A stretch of 64,000 nt of DNA from positions 901,095 through 965,094 of the forward strand of contig NW_011887296.1 in NCBI RefSeq assembly GCF_000151315.2, in the 5' to 3' direction. The stretch is from Capsaspora owczarzaki ATCC 30864 (lineage: Eukaryota > Opisthokonta > Filasterea). The notes under the pieces are model-generated. The model was not told where the DNA came from, made no database searches, and was given only the letters and a program-made list of their open reading frames with translations. Shown here piece by piece: positions 34,788 to 45,235 of this stretch (position 1 is its first letter; the number at the start of each line of letters is the position of its first letter). The position numbers and the translations under genes are program-made.

Positions 34788-35349
34788 CTCTTTTCACTCT
34801 TTGTCATTTTGACTCTCCATCTCTCATCATCCTGATCTCCCCCTTTTTGTTGATCTTCTTCTAATCTTTTCCGTGTTTTTATTCTTCTAAATCCTGTTTT
34901 GCTGATCTTGTTTCAATGGTGTGATTTTTGTTTCTTAACTCACTCTTTCACTCTTGCTTTTCTTGGTGTTTTTTTGTTTTCCATTGTATTTCACTCTGTC
35001 TCGGTCGATCATCATACTGTCGTCTCGCATCCATCTGCATCTGCAGAGAGCGTTCGCTCGCATCATCCCAAAGCGTCCTCTTCCCCTTCTCCTCCACTCG
35101 TCGCCCGTAGTCGCCGCCGCCGCCACCGCCACCGCTCGTGTCCTCCACCCGTCGCTGCTGCTGTCGTCGTCCTCCTCATCGTCGGCTCCCTCATTACTCC
35201 TACGACTTGATCTTCATCGCGCATTCACTACCAGCTGCCGTAGCTCGCTACCCTATCGCATCGTGCCTCGTCCCTACCCGACGTGCTCGCCTGCCCTCAC
35301 TCGCTATCTCGATTCACTTCCATCATCATCTTCTTCTTCCTCATCCTCC
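33893..35349. other. Intergenic and pyrimidine-rich leader of C1-THF synthase
   Basis: No gene supported. T/C-rich throughout on the + strand, with poly-T (34360-34378), C runs (34421-34435, 34575-34586) and a (TC)n tract at 34757-34782. The last 400 bp stay open in the frame of the downstream gene (see finding). Confidence 0.5.
34757..34782. repeat. (TC)n microsatellite
   Basis: Perfect TC run in the leader region of the C1-THF synthase gene. Confidence 0.9.
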
Positions 35350-38348
35350 ATGTCTGCCACCATTCTCGACGGTCGCGTCATCGCCAAGGCGCTGCGTGAC
35401 GAGGTCGCCGCCGACGTTGCCAAGCTCAAGGCTGAGAACGACGGCTACACGCCCGGTCTCGCCATCGTCCAGGTCGGCGGCCGCGAGGACAGCAACGTCT
35501 ATATTCGCATGAAGACACGCGCCGCTGCCGAGGCGGGCGTCGCCTTCCGTCACCTCCACTTCCCGGAATCCATCCCCCAGGCCGATCTGCTCGATGAGAT
35601 TGAGCGCCTCAACAACGACGCGGCCGTCCACGGCATCCTCGTCCAGCTGCCCCTCCCCAAGCACATTGACGTCGAGGCCGTCACCGACGCCATCGACTTC
35701 CACAAGGACGTCGACGGCTTCCACACCCTCAACGTCGGCAAGCTCGCCAAGTCCGGCGAGACCCCGCTCTTTGTGCCCTGCACCCCCAAGGGCTGCATGG
35801 AGCTGCTCAAGCGTGCCGGCGTCCAAATCTCGGGCAAGAACGCCGTCGTCGTTGGCCGCAGCAACATTGTGGGCCACCCCGTCGCCGATCTGCTCCTGCG
35901 CCAGAACGCCACCGTCACCATCTGCCACTCGCGCACCCAAAACCTCCCCGAGGTTGTTGCTCGCGGCGACATTGTCATTGCTGCCGTCGGCCGCCCCGAA
36001 ATGATCAAGGGCGACTGGCTCAAGCCCGGCGCTGTCGTCATTGACGTCGGCATCAACTCGATCAAGGACGAGAAGACTGCCAGCGGCACCAAGCTTGTCG
36101 GCGATGTTGACTTTGCCAGCTGCGTCGGCAAGGCGGGCATCATCACCCCCGTCCCCGGCGGTGTCGGTCCGATGACGGTCGCCATGCTCATCGAGTCCAC
36201 CGTCGAGAGCGCCAAGCGCCACCTCGCTGCCTCCAAGGGCGACTGGAAGGTCCGCATCCTCAACCTCGACCTCAAGACCCCGGTTCCCAGCGACATTAAC
36301 ATTGCCAAGGCCCAGCAGCCCAAGCCCATCGCCAGCCTCCTGAAGGAAATCAACCTCCTCCCCAACGAGGTCGACCTGTTTGGCAAGTACAAGGCCAAGG
36401 TCTCCCTCTCCGTGCTCGAGCGCCTCGCCAACAAGAAGAACGGCCGCTACATTGTCGTTGCCGGCATCACCCCGACCCCGCTCGGTGAGGGCAAGAGCAC
36501 CACGACCATTGGTCTGACCCAGGCGCTCGGCGCCCACCTCAAGAAGAACGTGTACGCGTGCGTTCGCCAGCCCTCGCAGGGCCCCACCTTTGGCATCAAG
36601 GGTGGCGCTGCCGGCGGCGGTTACTCCCAAGTCATCCCCATGGAGGAGTTCAACCTCCACCTGACTGGCGACATTCATGCCATCACTGCCGCCAACAACC
36701 TGCTCGCTGCCGCCATCGATGCGCGCGTCCTGCACGAGGGCACCTCCACCGATGTCCAGATGTTTGACCGCCTGTGCCCCAAGTCCAAGGCCGGCGTCCG
36801 CACCTTTGCCCCCGTCATGTTCACTCGCCTGCGCAAGCTCGGCATTGACAAGACCAACCCCGAAGACCTGACCGCCGAGGAGCGCTCCAAGTTTGTCCGT
36901 CTCGACATTGACCCGTCGACCATCACGTGGCGCCGCGTGCTCGACACCAACGACCGCTTCCTGCGCCAGGTGCAGGTCGGCCAGGGCGAGCTCGAGAAGC
37001 AGTTTACGCGCGAGACTGGCTTTGACATTGCCGTCGCCAGCGAGATTATGGCCATCCTGGCCCTCACCAACGATCTGCCCGACATGCGTCGCCGCCTCGG
37101 CGCGATGGTCGTCGCCACCAGCCGCTCTGGCGAGCCCGTCACTGCCGACGACATTGGCGCTTCTGGCGCCCTCATGGTCCTCATGAAGGATGCCATCCGT
37201 CCCAACCTCATGCAGACCCTGGAAGGCACCCCCGTCTTTGTCCACGCCGGTCCTTTCGCCAACATTGCCCACGGCAACTCGTCCATCATTGCCGATCGCA
37301 TCGCCCTCAAGTCTGTCGGCGCTGACGGCTATGTCGTCACTGAGGCTGGCTTTGGCGCTGACATTGGCATGGAAAAGTTTTTCAACATCAAGTGCCGCTC
37401 GTCCGGTCTCCAGCCCAACTGCGTCGTGCTCGTCGCCACCGCGCGCGCCCTCAAGATGCACGGCGGAGGCCCCGAGGTTGTTGCCGGAAAGCCCCTGCCC
37501 GCTGCCTACACTGAGGAGAACATTGACCTCGTTGTCAAGGGCTGCTCCAACCTTGCCAAGCAGATTTCCAACGCCCGTCTGTTTGGCGTCCCCGTCGTCG
37601 TGGCCATCAACCACTTTGCGACCGACTCGAACGCCGAGCTCGAGGCCATTCGCGAGCAGGCCCTGAAGGCTGGCGCCTTCGATGCGGTCATTTGCCACCA
37701 CTGGGCAAAGGGCGGCGCCGGTGCCACCCTCCTTGCTGAGGCCGTCGTTCGTGCCACCGAGCAACCCAGCAACTTCAAGCTGCTGTACGACGTCAAGCTC
37801 CCCATCGAGGAGAAGATTGCCAAGATTGCCACCGACATCTACGGCGCGGCTGGCATTGAGCTCAGCGAGAAGGCCAAGACTCAGATTGCTCTGTACAAGA
37901 AGCAGGTTGGTGGTTTTGGAAACGGGGCAGGAAGGGGGCGTTTTGCAACTGTGTTTGTGACGTGAGGCTGCTGTAAGGAGGAAGTGCTCAATGTTGTCTG
38001 TGACACGATGCAGGGCTTCAATGATTTGCCGATTTGCATGGCCAAGACCCACCTGTCGCTGTCCCACGACCCGACTGTGAAGGGTGCTCCGACCGGCTTC
38101 ACTCTGCCCATTCGCGAAGTTCGCGCAAGTGTTGGTGCTGGTTTCCTCTATCCCCTGGTTGGCGCTGTACGTGCAGTTTGCGTTGTTAGGAAATTGGTCG
38201 CGTTTCAGTTTTGACTCAGTTGTGTTGACCCCGTCCCCTTCCCTCCCCTTCATTGTAGATGCCAACCATGCCCGGCCTGCCCACTCGCCCCGCGTTCTTT
38301 GAGATTGATCTCGACCTCACCACTGGCGAGGTTATTGGTCTGTCTTAA
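35350..38348 (+). CDS. MTHFD1: C1-tetrahydrofolate synthase, trifunctional
   Basis: CDS join(35350..37905, 38014..38166, 38259..38348), 932 aa (human MTHFD1 is 935). It interconverts formate, 10-formyl-, methenyl- and methylene-THF in the cytosol. Residues 1-300 are the FolD-type dehydrogenase/cyclohydrolase: [10 protein letters not shown] with the catalytic Lys, [25 protein letters not shown] (NADP site) and [12 protein letters not shown]. Residues 310-932 are formyl-THF synthetase: [16 protein letters not shown]-loop, [41 protein letters not shown] and [14 protein letters not shown]. Both halves look active, unlike mitochondrial MTHFD1L. Codon use is strongly C-ending, suggesting high expression. 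The chosen ATG gives the family start; an upstream in-frame extension exists. Confidence 0.97.
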
Positions 38349-38618
38349 ACGACGCTGTTGTGCGTTGTTATTGTCTGTGTTTTTGTTGCGTTGGTTGTTT
38401 TTGAGTTTCTGTGCACATAAAGTATCCTTTTTTTGCCACCCGCCTTGTGCAGTACCCTTGTGTGACAGTACTCTGCTTGTAGTTGAACAACTCACAACAA
38501 CAGGTGTTCGGCCTCTCTTCCTTTTTGACTTTTTGTTTTTCAAAGGGTTGTCTCTTTTTTTTTTTTTCCCCCCCCCCACTCTTCGGCTCTTCTCATCAGC
38601 GCATCAGCCACATCGGGA

Positions 38619-40291
38619 ATGAGTGTAACTGGAGGTTGTAGCGACGAGTGGTGCGTTGTCACCGAGGTACGTTTGCCGCGCTGTTTGTCATACGCGTAAT
38701 TCCATTCATGCCGTAGAACGAAATGGAAGAAACTGAATTTTGATTCACATTTTGTGCGGCGTTCGAATTGGCAGCGAAACGCACCGGAAGATGCAGTTCA
38801 GCCGCAGACCAAAGTGCAACAGCAGCCAACGCATGCGCAACCATTGCGCGGGAAGGACGACCACGAGAGGAATGGTCGCGATGCGGACGAGCTCGAGCAA
38901 GAGCCCGTGGCGATGGAGGATGACGAAGAAGCCATTCTCATCTACCTGCCGGGCGAGGCGCGCCGCAGAAACACCACTGGGGGCGCTGCCGATGATGGGG
39001 ATGACGATGACGACGACGACGATGACAATGGTGATGATGACGATGGTGATGATGGGGTGGAGACAGATCCAACCATCTCGGCGTCGGTCGTCCTCAGCGC
39101 TTCAGCAGCAACCCCGCTGATGACGGAGAAGGCTGCAAGGTCCAACACTGGGGTCACATCGCGCTCGGTGGTCGTGGGCTCGCTGGCTGCTGCAGCTGGC
39201 ATTGCTGCACTCCAGGCATCGACCTTGACGACCGCAGAGGCTGCGCCGGCGCTGCAGAAGGGCGCGCCGAGTGCGGCTTCCATCTTGGGCGCAAACGCCG
39301 ACAGCCCGCGAAACAGCTCCGCCAACAACGCCAACAACGCCAGCAGCTCGTCTGTAGCCGCAGCCACCGCGAAGGCTGTCGCAAATGCTGCTGCGCTCAA
39401 CGCTGCGGACAAGGCTGCCTCGGTTGCTGCGGCGACGATCGAGCGATTGACTGCGGAGCGCGACGACTACTGTCGGCGTTACGAGAATGCGAGTCGCTTG
39501 CTCAGTGTCATCACGAACGAGCTGAGCGATCGGGAGAACGAGCGCAGAACGCTGACGCCTGCACAGCTCATCCATTCATGGGTCGCGAGCCAGCGTCAAA
39601 AGCCGACCTTCGATGTCGACTCGGCCGATTGCGTCGGTCGACTCACTGCGGCGACCATCGACATGATTCGCGACCGAAACGAGCTGCTTCGTCGCACAAT
39701 TGAGACCGCGCAGCGAAACGACGACAATCGCCCTCGGCTAGCGTTCTCAAAGTATGTAGGATGATGGATTAGAATGTCAGACGAATGGGGGGAAGGGTTT
39801 TTTGTGAAAATGCTCACTGCATGCTCTTCTTGGTGTTCAGCCTGACTGTTGGGGATTTGGTCGTCTTCTTCCCAACTACCCATGGACATTACATTGCGTT
39901 CTCGCAGCAACCGCGATACTATCTCTCGCAAGAGTCCATCAAGGCGTTTGATGGAAGCCGCACAAGGTGAGAGATGGCTTGGCGATCTGCAAGACAAGAA
40001 AAAGGTTTGCTCACACTCTTTTCGGTTGGTTTGGTTGAAAAGCGGATCGCGTCGAGACTATTTGCTTGGCGAGATCATCCAGATTTCAGAGCATGTTGCC
40101 GATGACTCGGTCAGTGCACTTCATGGGCGTTGTGGACGATTGTTTCAACCAAAACACCAACTTGGTCTCCATTGTTTTTGCTATTCTTTTGTTTCCTGTC
40201 ATTGCAGAGCCCTGATGGCAATCCCTACAAGCTTCCTGCAAACGTTCGCTATCACACCATCATTGCTGCACTTGCATCTTCGGCATCTTGA
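38619..40291 (+). CDS. Short ATG11/FIP200-like autophagy protein (C-terminal claw)
   Basis: CDS join(38619..38666, 38775..39751, 39841..39966, 40043..40109, 40208..40291), 433 aa, frame-consistent. The last 110 residues follow the FIP200/RB1CC1 and ATG11 C-terminal domain: LTVGDLVVFFPTTHGHYIAFS, PRYYLSQESIKAFD, RRDYLLGEIIQIS and YKLPANVRYHTII. In FIP200 this claw binds FIR motifs of cargo receptors. Before it lie a short coiled coil (ERLTAERDDYCRRYENASRLL), an Ala-rich stretch and a poly-Asp region; residues 9-16 (SDEWCVVT) form a plausible LC3-interacting core. Full FIP200 and ATG11 exceed 1,000 residues, so this is either a short family member or a gene with exons I missed. The family call rests on the claw alone. 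Confidence 0.72.
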
Positions 40292-40493
40292 GGTCGCTGC
40301 TTCTTGTTCTGTTTAAGTTTTGTGCCCGGATAGTTTTTTGCGTCTGGTGTTGGCGAGTGTGTGTGTGTGTGTGTGTCAAGGGGTTGCGGTTCTTCGTGTG
40401 TCTACGCAATTGTGTTTCCGCCATTTGTTTTTCATGTGCCGCGAATCGCTGCTTGCGTGTGACGAAGCATTGTACAAAAGAGTTGGTGCAGTC

Positions 40494-40494
<1 letters not shown>

Positions 40495-40531
<37 letters not shown>
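40495..40531 (+). repeat. 37-nt poly-T run
   Basis: Uninterrupted T run ending 15 bp before the AP-3 sigma start codon. Confidence 0.95.
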
Positions 40532-40546
40532 CCTGGATTTTCCATT

Positions 40547-41827
40547 ATGATTCGCGGCATCCTCGTCTTCAACAACCACGGCAAGCCGCGCCTTTCCAAG
40601 TTCTACCAGCACTACGTGCGTTTGTTCACATTGTGCTCTCTCTCATAATTCACTCTGCGTCGATCCTGGCGGGGATGTCGAGAAACGGGACGTCAAGTGA
40701 CTTTGGTCGAGCCAGCGAGGAAGGCAGTGGAAGGGGAGGGGCCCTGGTCGCGCTCCTGGTGCTGCGATGCTTGAGAGAGTAGTGGCAGCAAACTGGTCAT
40801 TGGATGATCAGGAGGCGGGGGGGGGCCGGGAGCCAGGCGGCAGAGTAGAGAGCGCGGCAATGCTGTCATCGGCACTGGCTCAACATTGAGCCCCAGACAA
40901 GCCAGATGCAGAGACACAGGACGGCCATGGTTGCTCTGTCGTGTTGCTTTTGACCTGCGCGAATCATCTACCTCGTTGTAGTGGCAGCGGGACGAAACCG
41001 GCGACCCGGATGCCCTTGTTGTGCTCCCGTTTTCAATGCGCTCACATTGATTTTGGCTTTTCGTCTGCAGTCGGAAGAGATGCAGCAACAGATCATCCGA
41101 GAGACGTTCTTCTTGGTATCAAAGCGATCGGATAATGTCTGCAACTTCCTCGAAGGCGGCACGTAAGTATTTGGCTTGTTCAAAGTCGATCGTGTTCACC
41201 TTGCGTTCGTGGTGCTCCAGCTGTATCAGAATTCTTTTTTGAACGGGGATCAGCATTTGTTTGCTGTTTGAGATGTGTTTGTGGTGGAGCCGGGGGAGGA
41301 GAATGCAGGGCAACGAACCACAGCTCTAACTGAAAACCTCTTGCTCGCATGAACAGGCTCATCGGCGGCTCGGACTCCAAGCTCATCTACCGCCACTATG
41401 CCACCCTCTATTTCGTCTTCTGCGTGGACTCTTCGGAGAGCGAGCTTGGCATTCTCGATTTGATCCAGGTACAGAAGTCAAACCAAACGACTGTGACTAT
41501 GTCTCAAGCACTCTCCAACAATGTTTTGTTGTTGGTTTTTTTTTTTTTTTTTTTTGTTTGCTTTTTTCTCACCGTCGAAACAACCCGCATCGTTATGTCT
41601 AGGTCTTCGTTGAGACTCTGGACAAGTGCTTTGAGAACGTGTGCGAGCTCGACCTCATCTTCCATGTCGACAAGGTTCACTACATTTTGGACGAGATCGT
41701 TATGGGCGGCATGGTGCTCGAAACCAACATGACCGAAATCCTCGGCGCTATTGATTCACAGTCCAAGCTTGAAAAGCAGGAGGCTGGCTTGATGGTACAA
41801 GCGCGCCGCGCCACCACCACGCGATAA
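40547..41827 (+). CDS. AP3S: AP-3 complex sigma subunit
   Basis: CDS join(40547..40615, 41071..41162, 41357..41468, 41603..41827), 165 aa. A small longin-fold chain of the AP-3 adaptor, which sorts cargo from endosomes and Golgi to lysosome-related organelles. The sequence is near-identical to animal AP3S1/2: ILVFNNHGKPRLSKFY, QQQIIRETFFLVSKR, NVCNFLEGGTLIGGSD, KLIYRHYATLYFVFCVDSSE and VFVETLDKCFENVCELDL. It ends about 28 residues earlier than human AP3S1 (193 aa). Intron 1 is 455 bp. AATAAA at 41991 is a likely poly(A) signal. Convergent with the CCCH gene, 192 bp between stops. Confidence 0.98.
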
Positions 41828-42019
41828 TTGCGTTTTACTCGTTTGGAGATTTTATGCTTGTACATTGGGTTTCCCCCTTTCATTTTCTTTCATTTTTTTG
41901 GTCATTTTGTCGTTCATGACCTGTTTTTTCGCCATGTCATAAGAGTCGATCACGTATTGGGTGATTGCGGTGCGTGGCTAACTTTGTGCAAATAAATGTA
42001 TTTGTCCTTTTGGAATTGG

Positions 42020-43462
42020 TTATGCGGTATGGTTGTATGCACACCCAGAACGAGTACATTGCATGCCGTACTTGCAAGGTACGCTAGGATGGATGAAATA
42101 ACACGATGAGGCGAACGGGCAAGCTGGGAATTTTCTGCGTGTCCCAAAAAAAAAACGATGAGCTTTCAAAAAAAAAAATACGACGTTAAGCAGGCGGAGG
42201 TGGAGCGCTGCAATGATCAAAGGCCTCACCTGCATAACTCGGAGGGATGGTGAAACTTGCATTCATCACCCCACTTGCATCGCGGCCAGTATTGACAGAG
42301 CGGCTTGGAGAAGATGTACGAGTGCGCACTGCTTCCCTCAGGAGGCACAGTCGATGATTGTGTATCGAAGGCTGTTGCGGTTTGATCATCCATGCTTGCC
42401 AAAGATGTAGATGCTTCCCACGCCGCAGGCATTGCATGGTTCACCGCAACTTGCCGTTGATGCTGCTGATTTAGTGCGCGATCGCGAGCGTGGAACTTGC
42501 CCGTGATGCCACTGCCTGCAGCGGAAGACGCAAACGCCATCGCCTGCGGAATTGCTGGAGTTCCACTGAGCCTCAGACTGATTGGCCTTGCTGGTTGTGA
42601 AGAAGGGGCTCCAACGCCGTGGGTTTCTGAACGTCGAGAAACACAAGCGCACACAAGCAACAGTTATCTCAAAAGAGCATCCGCAACCCCCAGAGCATCA
42701 AGCGCGTTACAACTCGCACTACAACAACTTGTACCTGAAACAGAGTGTGCTGCATTGGCCTGCCGGGCAAAACCAGCGAGAGCTTGTTGGAGCCGTCCAG
42801 CGGGGGTTCGAGATTTGTCTGCCGCCAGGGTCTTGGCAGCACGCTGTGTCGCGCGATTCGGTTGCTTGTGTGCCACTATAGACGATCTGCCGCCACAATG
42901 CGGCAACGCAACAGCATGCACCAGAAAATCGCGTTAAAAAGTGCTTGCTAAACAACATTTTCGAAAGGATGTTGAGGTTTCATGGCTCACTTTGGTGGAA
43001 CAACGGCGACGGATGACAAATCCGTCACGGGCAATTCTGTACTACTTGTACTGTTAACAGCATGAAGCACTCTGTTGCAAACGTAGAAAATGAGCCAGCG
43101 CACACAATGTAAGTCCAGCCATCTTTCGTCCAACCCCAAAACTCACGCTTGGGTTGCGAGGCGGGCGTGCTCGGGCGCCATGAAGAAGGACAGCGTCTCG
43201 ATCATGTGCTCTTCCCTGCGCTCGTTCTCAATCATGAGCTCGATCAGCGTCGGCAACGAAGACTGGTCGACGTCGCTCAGTCGCGGGTACGGCTCGAGCA
43301 GCGCCTACAAAGTCATCACTCGCTCGCGTTAGTCCCGCGCATTCCATCCATGGAAGGTCAGGTCCAACCGTGTGCAGTTGAATCAACAAAGTGCAAGCGA
43401 CCGGAAGCGGCGGGGGAAGAGAGTTGGACCAAACTTGCAATGATCTGATCGCGGCGCGCCAT
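42020..43462 (-). CDS. ZC3H14/Nab2-like CCCH zinc-finger protein
   Basis: Exons, minus strand: 43462..43430, 43304..43147, 42886..42735, 42626..42230, 42134..42020; 284 aa, frame-consistent. The C-terminus has three closely spaced CCCH fingers, CQYWPRCKWGDECKFHH, CPFASSCYFIH and CKYGMQCTRSGCAYNH, the arrangement of ZC3H14/Nab2 fingers that bind poly(A) RNA. The N-terminal exons (LPTLIELMIENERREEHMIETLSFFM) resemble the PWI-like helical domain of ZC3H14 (LPDYI.VMI.N..S..QM.EDLSLF). The middle is Ala/Ser/Gln-rich. A role in poly(A) length control or nuclear export is inferred. The first intron uses a weak GTCCAA donor, so the first 11 residues are less sure. Confidence 0.8.
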
Positions 43463-43865
43463 CCTCGCTACAAAAAAGGTTGAATGACCCGAACGCGATC
43501 GTGTTCATTCTCGCATCAGTCCTACACATCATGGGAGGCGGGGGGGTGGGACGAGATAAAGTGCAACGTGGAAATTTTTACAGTGCAAACTGTCATCCCA
43601 ACTGTGTGTCGTCATGATTTGTTCAAACTGTGACTGAATGGAGGGGAAGTAGGGCGCACAGTTCCGACGCATTTCCAAACTTGGCAGTTCCCCGTCTGCG
43701 CTCGTTCAGCACAAACTGGCGCCCTATAAAAGGATTTCGAAACCAGTGCCATTTGCCCTTCACTCTTCTTTTTTCCCTGATTTTGACTTGTGCAGCGCCC
43801 TGTCTGGCCTTTGCAGCTCGAAACCCCAGCATCAACCCCAAAAAAGTTTGAACAACTCTCCAATC
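43463..43865. other. Divergent promoter region, CCCH gene / cofilin
   Basis: 403 bp without a gene. Holds the TATA box of the cofilin gene and a G run near 43533-43547. Confidence 0.6.
43723..43733 (+). promoter_or_regulatory. TATA box of the cofilin gene
   Basis: A clear CTATAAAAGG element about 135 bp upstream of the cofilin ATG, the only textbook TATA box I found near a start in this window. A TATA box fits a strongly expressed cytoskeletal gene. Confidence 0.7.
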
Positions 43866-44306
43866 ATGCATTTCTCGCCCGAGTGCCTCGCTCTCTTCAA
43901 CAACATGCAACGCGGCAAGGCCAACCATCGCTTTGTCATTTTCGCAATGAACGACCAGGGCTGCGTTGACATTTCCCAGCTTGGCAGCGCGACCGCCGAG
44001 TTTGACGAGTTTATTTCGGCTTTGCCCGAGAACAAGCCGCGCTATGCCCTGTACAACGTCCAGTACAATGCTCAAGATACCAGCAGTCGTGTGCTCGTTG
44101 TTCGTCACAAGCTCATCTTTGTGCAGTGGATTCCCGAATCCTCCACGGGCAAGGACAAGATGTACTACGCCATGAACGCTCCGGGAGTGCGTCTCGCTGG
44201 CCCGAGCACCAACACTTGCGTCCAAGCCTGCAGCATTGGCGACCTCGATCTTGAAACGATTACCAAGGCTGCCGCTCGCTTTGAAGCAGATAAGCTTGTT
44301 GCCTAA
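43866..44306 (+). CDS. ADF/cofilin family actin-binding protein
   Basis: Intronless, 146 aa. It should bind actin and promote filament severing or depolymerisation. Seen: MHFSPECLALFNNMQRGK at the N-terminus with Ser at position 4, PRYALYNVQY, LIFVQWIPESSTGKDKMYYA and a final helix. PESS.GKDKM.YA matches the cofilin core (PES..K.KM.YA). The following long helix, which in cofilin carries Lys residues for actin contact, here reads NAPGVRLAGPSTNTC with Pro and Gly and few charges. It may be a diverged paralogue. AATAAA lies at 44401-44406, 95 bp after the stop. Confidence 0.88.
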   Translation: MHFSPECLALFNNMQRGKANHRFVIFAMNDQGCVDISQLGSATAEFDEFISALPENKPRYALYNVQYNAQDTSSRVLVVRHKLIFVQWIPESSTGKDKMYYAMNAPGVRLAGPSTNTCVQACSIGDLDLETITKAAARFEADKLVA

Positions 44307-45235
44307 GTCGCAACAGCTCTGAATGTCTTTATTTGGTGTCACAGCGTTCCGCATGAATGAAAACGATTCTTGAATTGATTTTTTTTTTCACGTATCTGTG
44401 AATAAATATTTACTTGCGCCCGAACACAGAGTCCCATCGACGTTGTGGGTGGAAGCGCGATGAGCTTCGCGCTCCTTAAAACAACTTCCCTTACCAAGAT
44501 ATTTCATGAAGCTTCTTGAGACCACTTGCACTGCCGATTTACCTCACCTTCCAAGCCCCATTCTCATCCCTCCAGTGCACTGCGCCGTCCTCTCATCCGT
44601 CATTATCACCATCCACATCCACCACGGCGTTTCGCGGCCGCTTTTATATCCATTCGTTAGCGCAAGTGTGACTGACCATCAAAGCAGTGCGATGAAACGA
44701 TGGCAGGACTTCTTGCGCGCTTTCTTTCTCACCATGAGGCGCATCAACAACTTTGAATTTCTTGCGTGCTGCTTTGCGTTCATCTCCAAGGATTTATGCA
44801 GTTTCGTTTCGTGCTTGTTTCACTCGGTGTTGTTTCGCCTTTTTGTTTCTTTTAATAGGCGGGCCCGACAAAGTCGATCAAGCCCTGACAGCAGTGAGAC
44901 AGGTTTATGTGTGTATGTCTAGATCATCCCATCCCTTCTTGTTGTGTGTTTTTGCATAAATCCACGAGTCTGCCCAACCTCTTCAACAAATCGATCTAAA
45001 CGATTGCTTTTCAGAGAGAAATCCACGCCTTGATTTCACCACCTGCAGCTGGCTCGTAAAGCACGCCGTTCTTGGGATGCCACTCATCGCATACATTGAT
45101 GGTTGGTCTGGTTCAAGAAGGCTGGTGTGCGCCAACAAAAAAAAAAAATACAAATTTACAAACAAAATTTAAAAAAAAAAATATATAAAAAAAAATCGTT
45201 TAGATCCAGAATCGGTTTTTCAAACAACATGAGAT
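44307..45235. other. Intergenic region with AT-rich tract and inverted repeat
   Basis: No gene supported; convergent transcripts end here. AATAAA at 44401 belongs to cofilin. An AT-rich tract (45127-45192) and a 13-bp inverted repeat (44993-45005 with 45195-45207) lie near the right end. Confidence 0.5.
44993..45207. repeat. 13-bp inverted repeat flanking about 190 bp
   Basis: GATCTAAACGATT at 44993-45005 and its reverse complement at 45195-45207. The enclosed DNA includes A-rich runs next to the right arm. No transposase or target duplication seen. Confidence 0.7.

Noticed and set aside
35341-38265. A 974-codon open frame on the minus strand across the C1-THF synthase gene
   Set aside because: It mirrors the strong C-ending codon bias of the sense gene, is Gly/Ala/Asp/Val-rich with no domain, and crosses both introns. 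It is a shadow frame.
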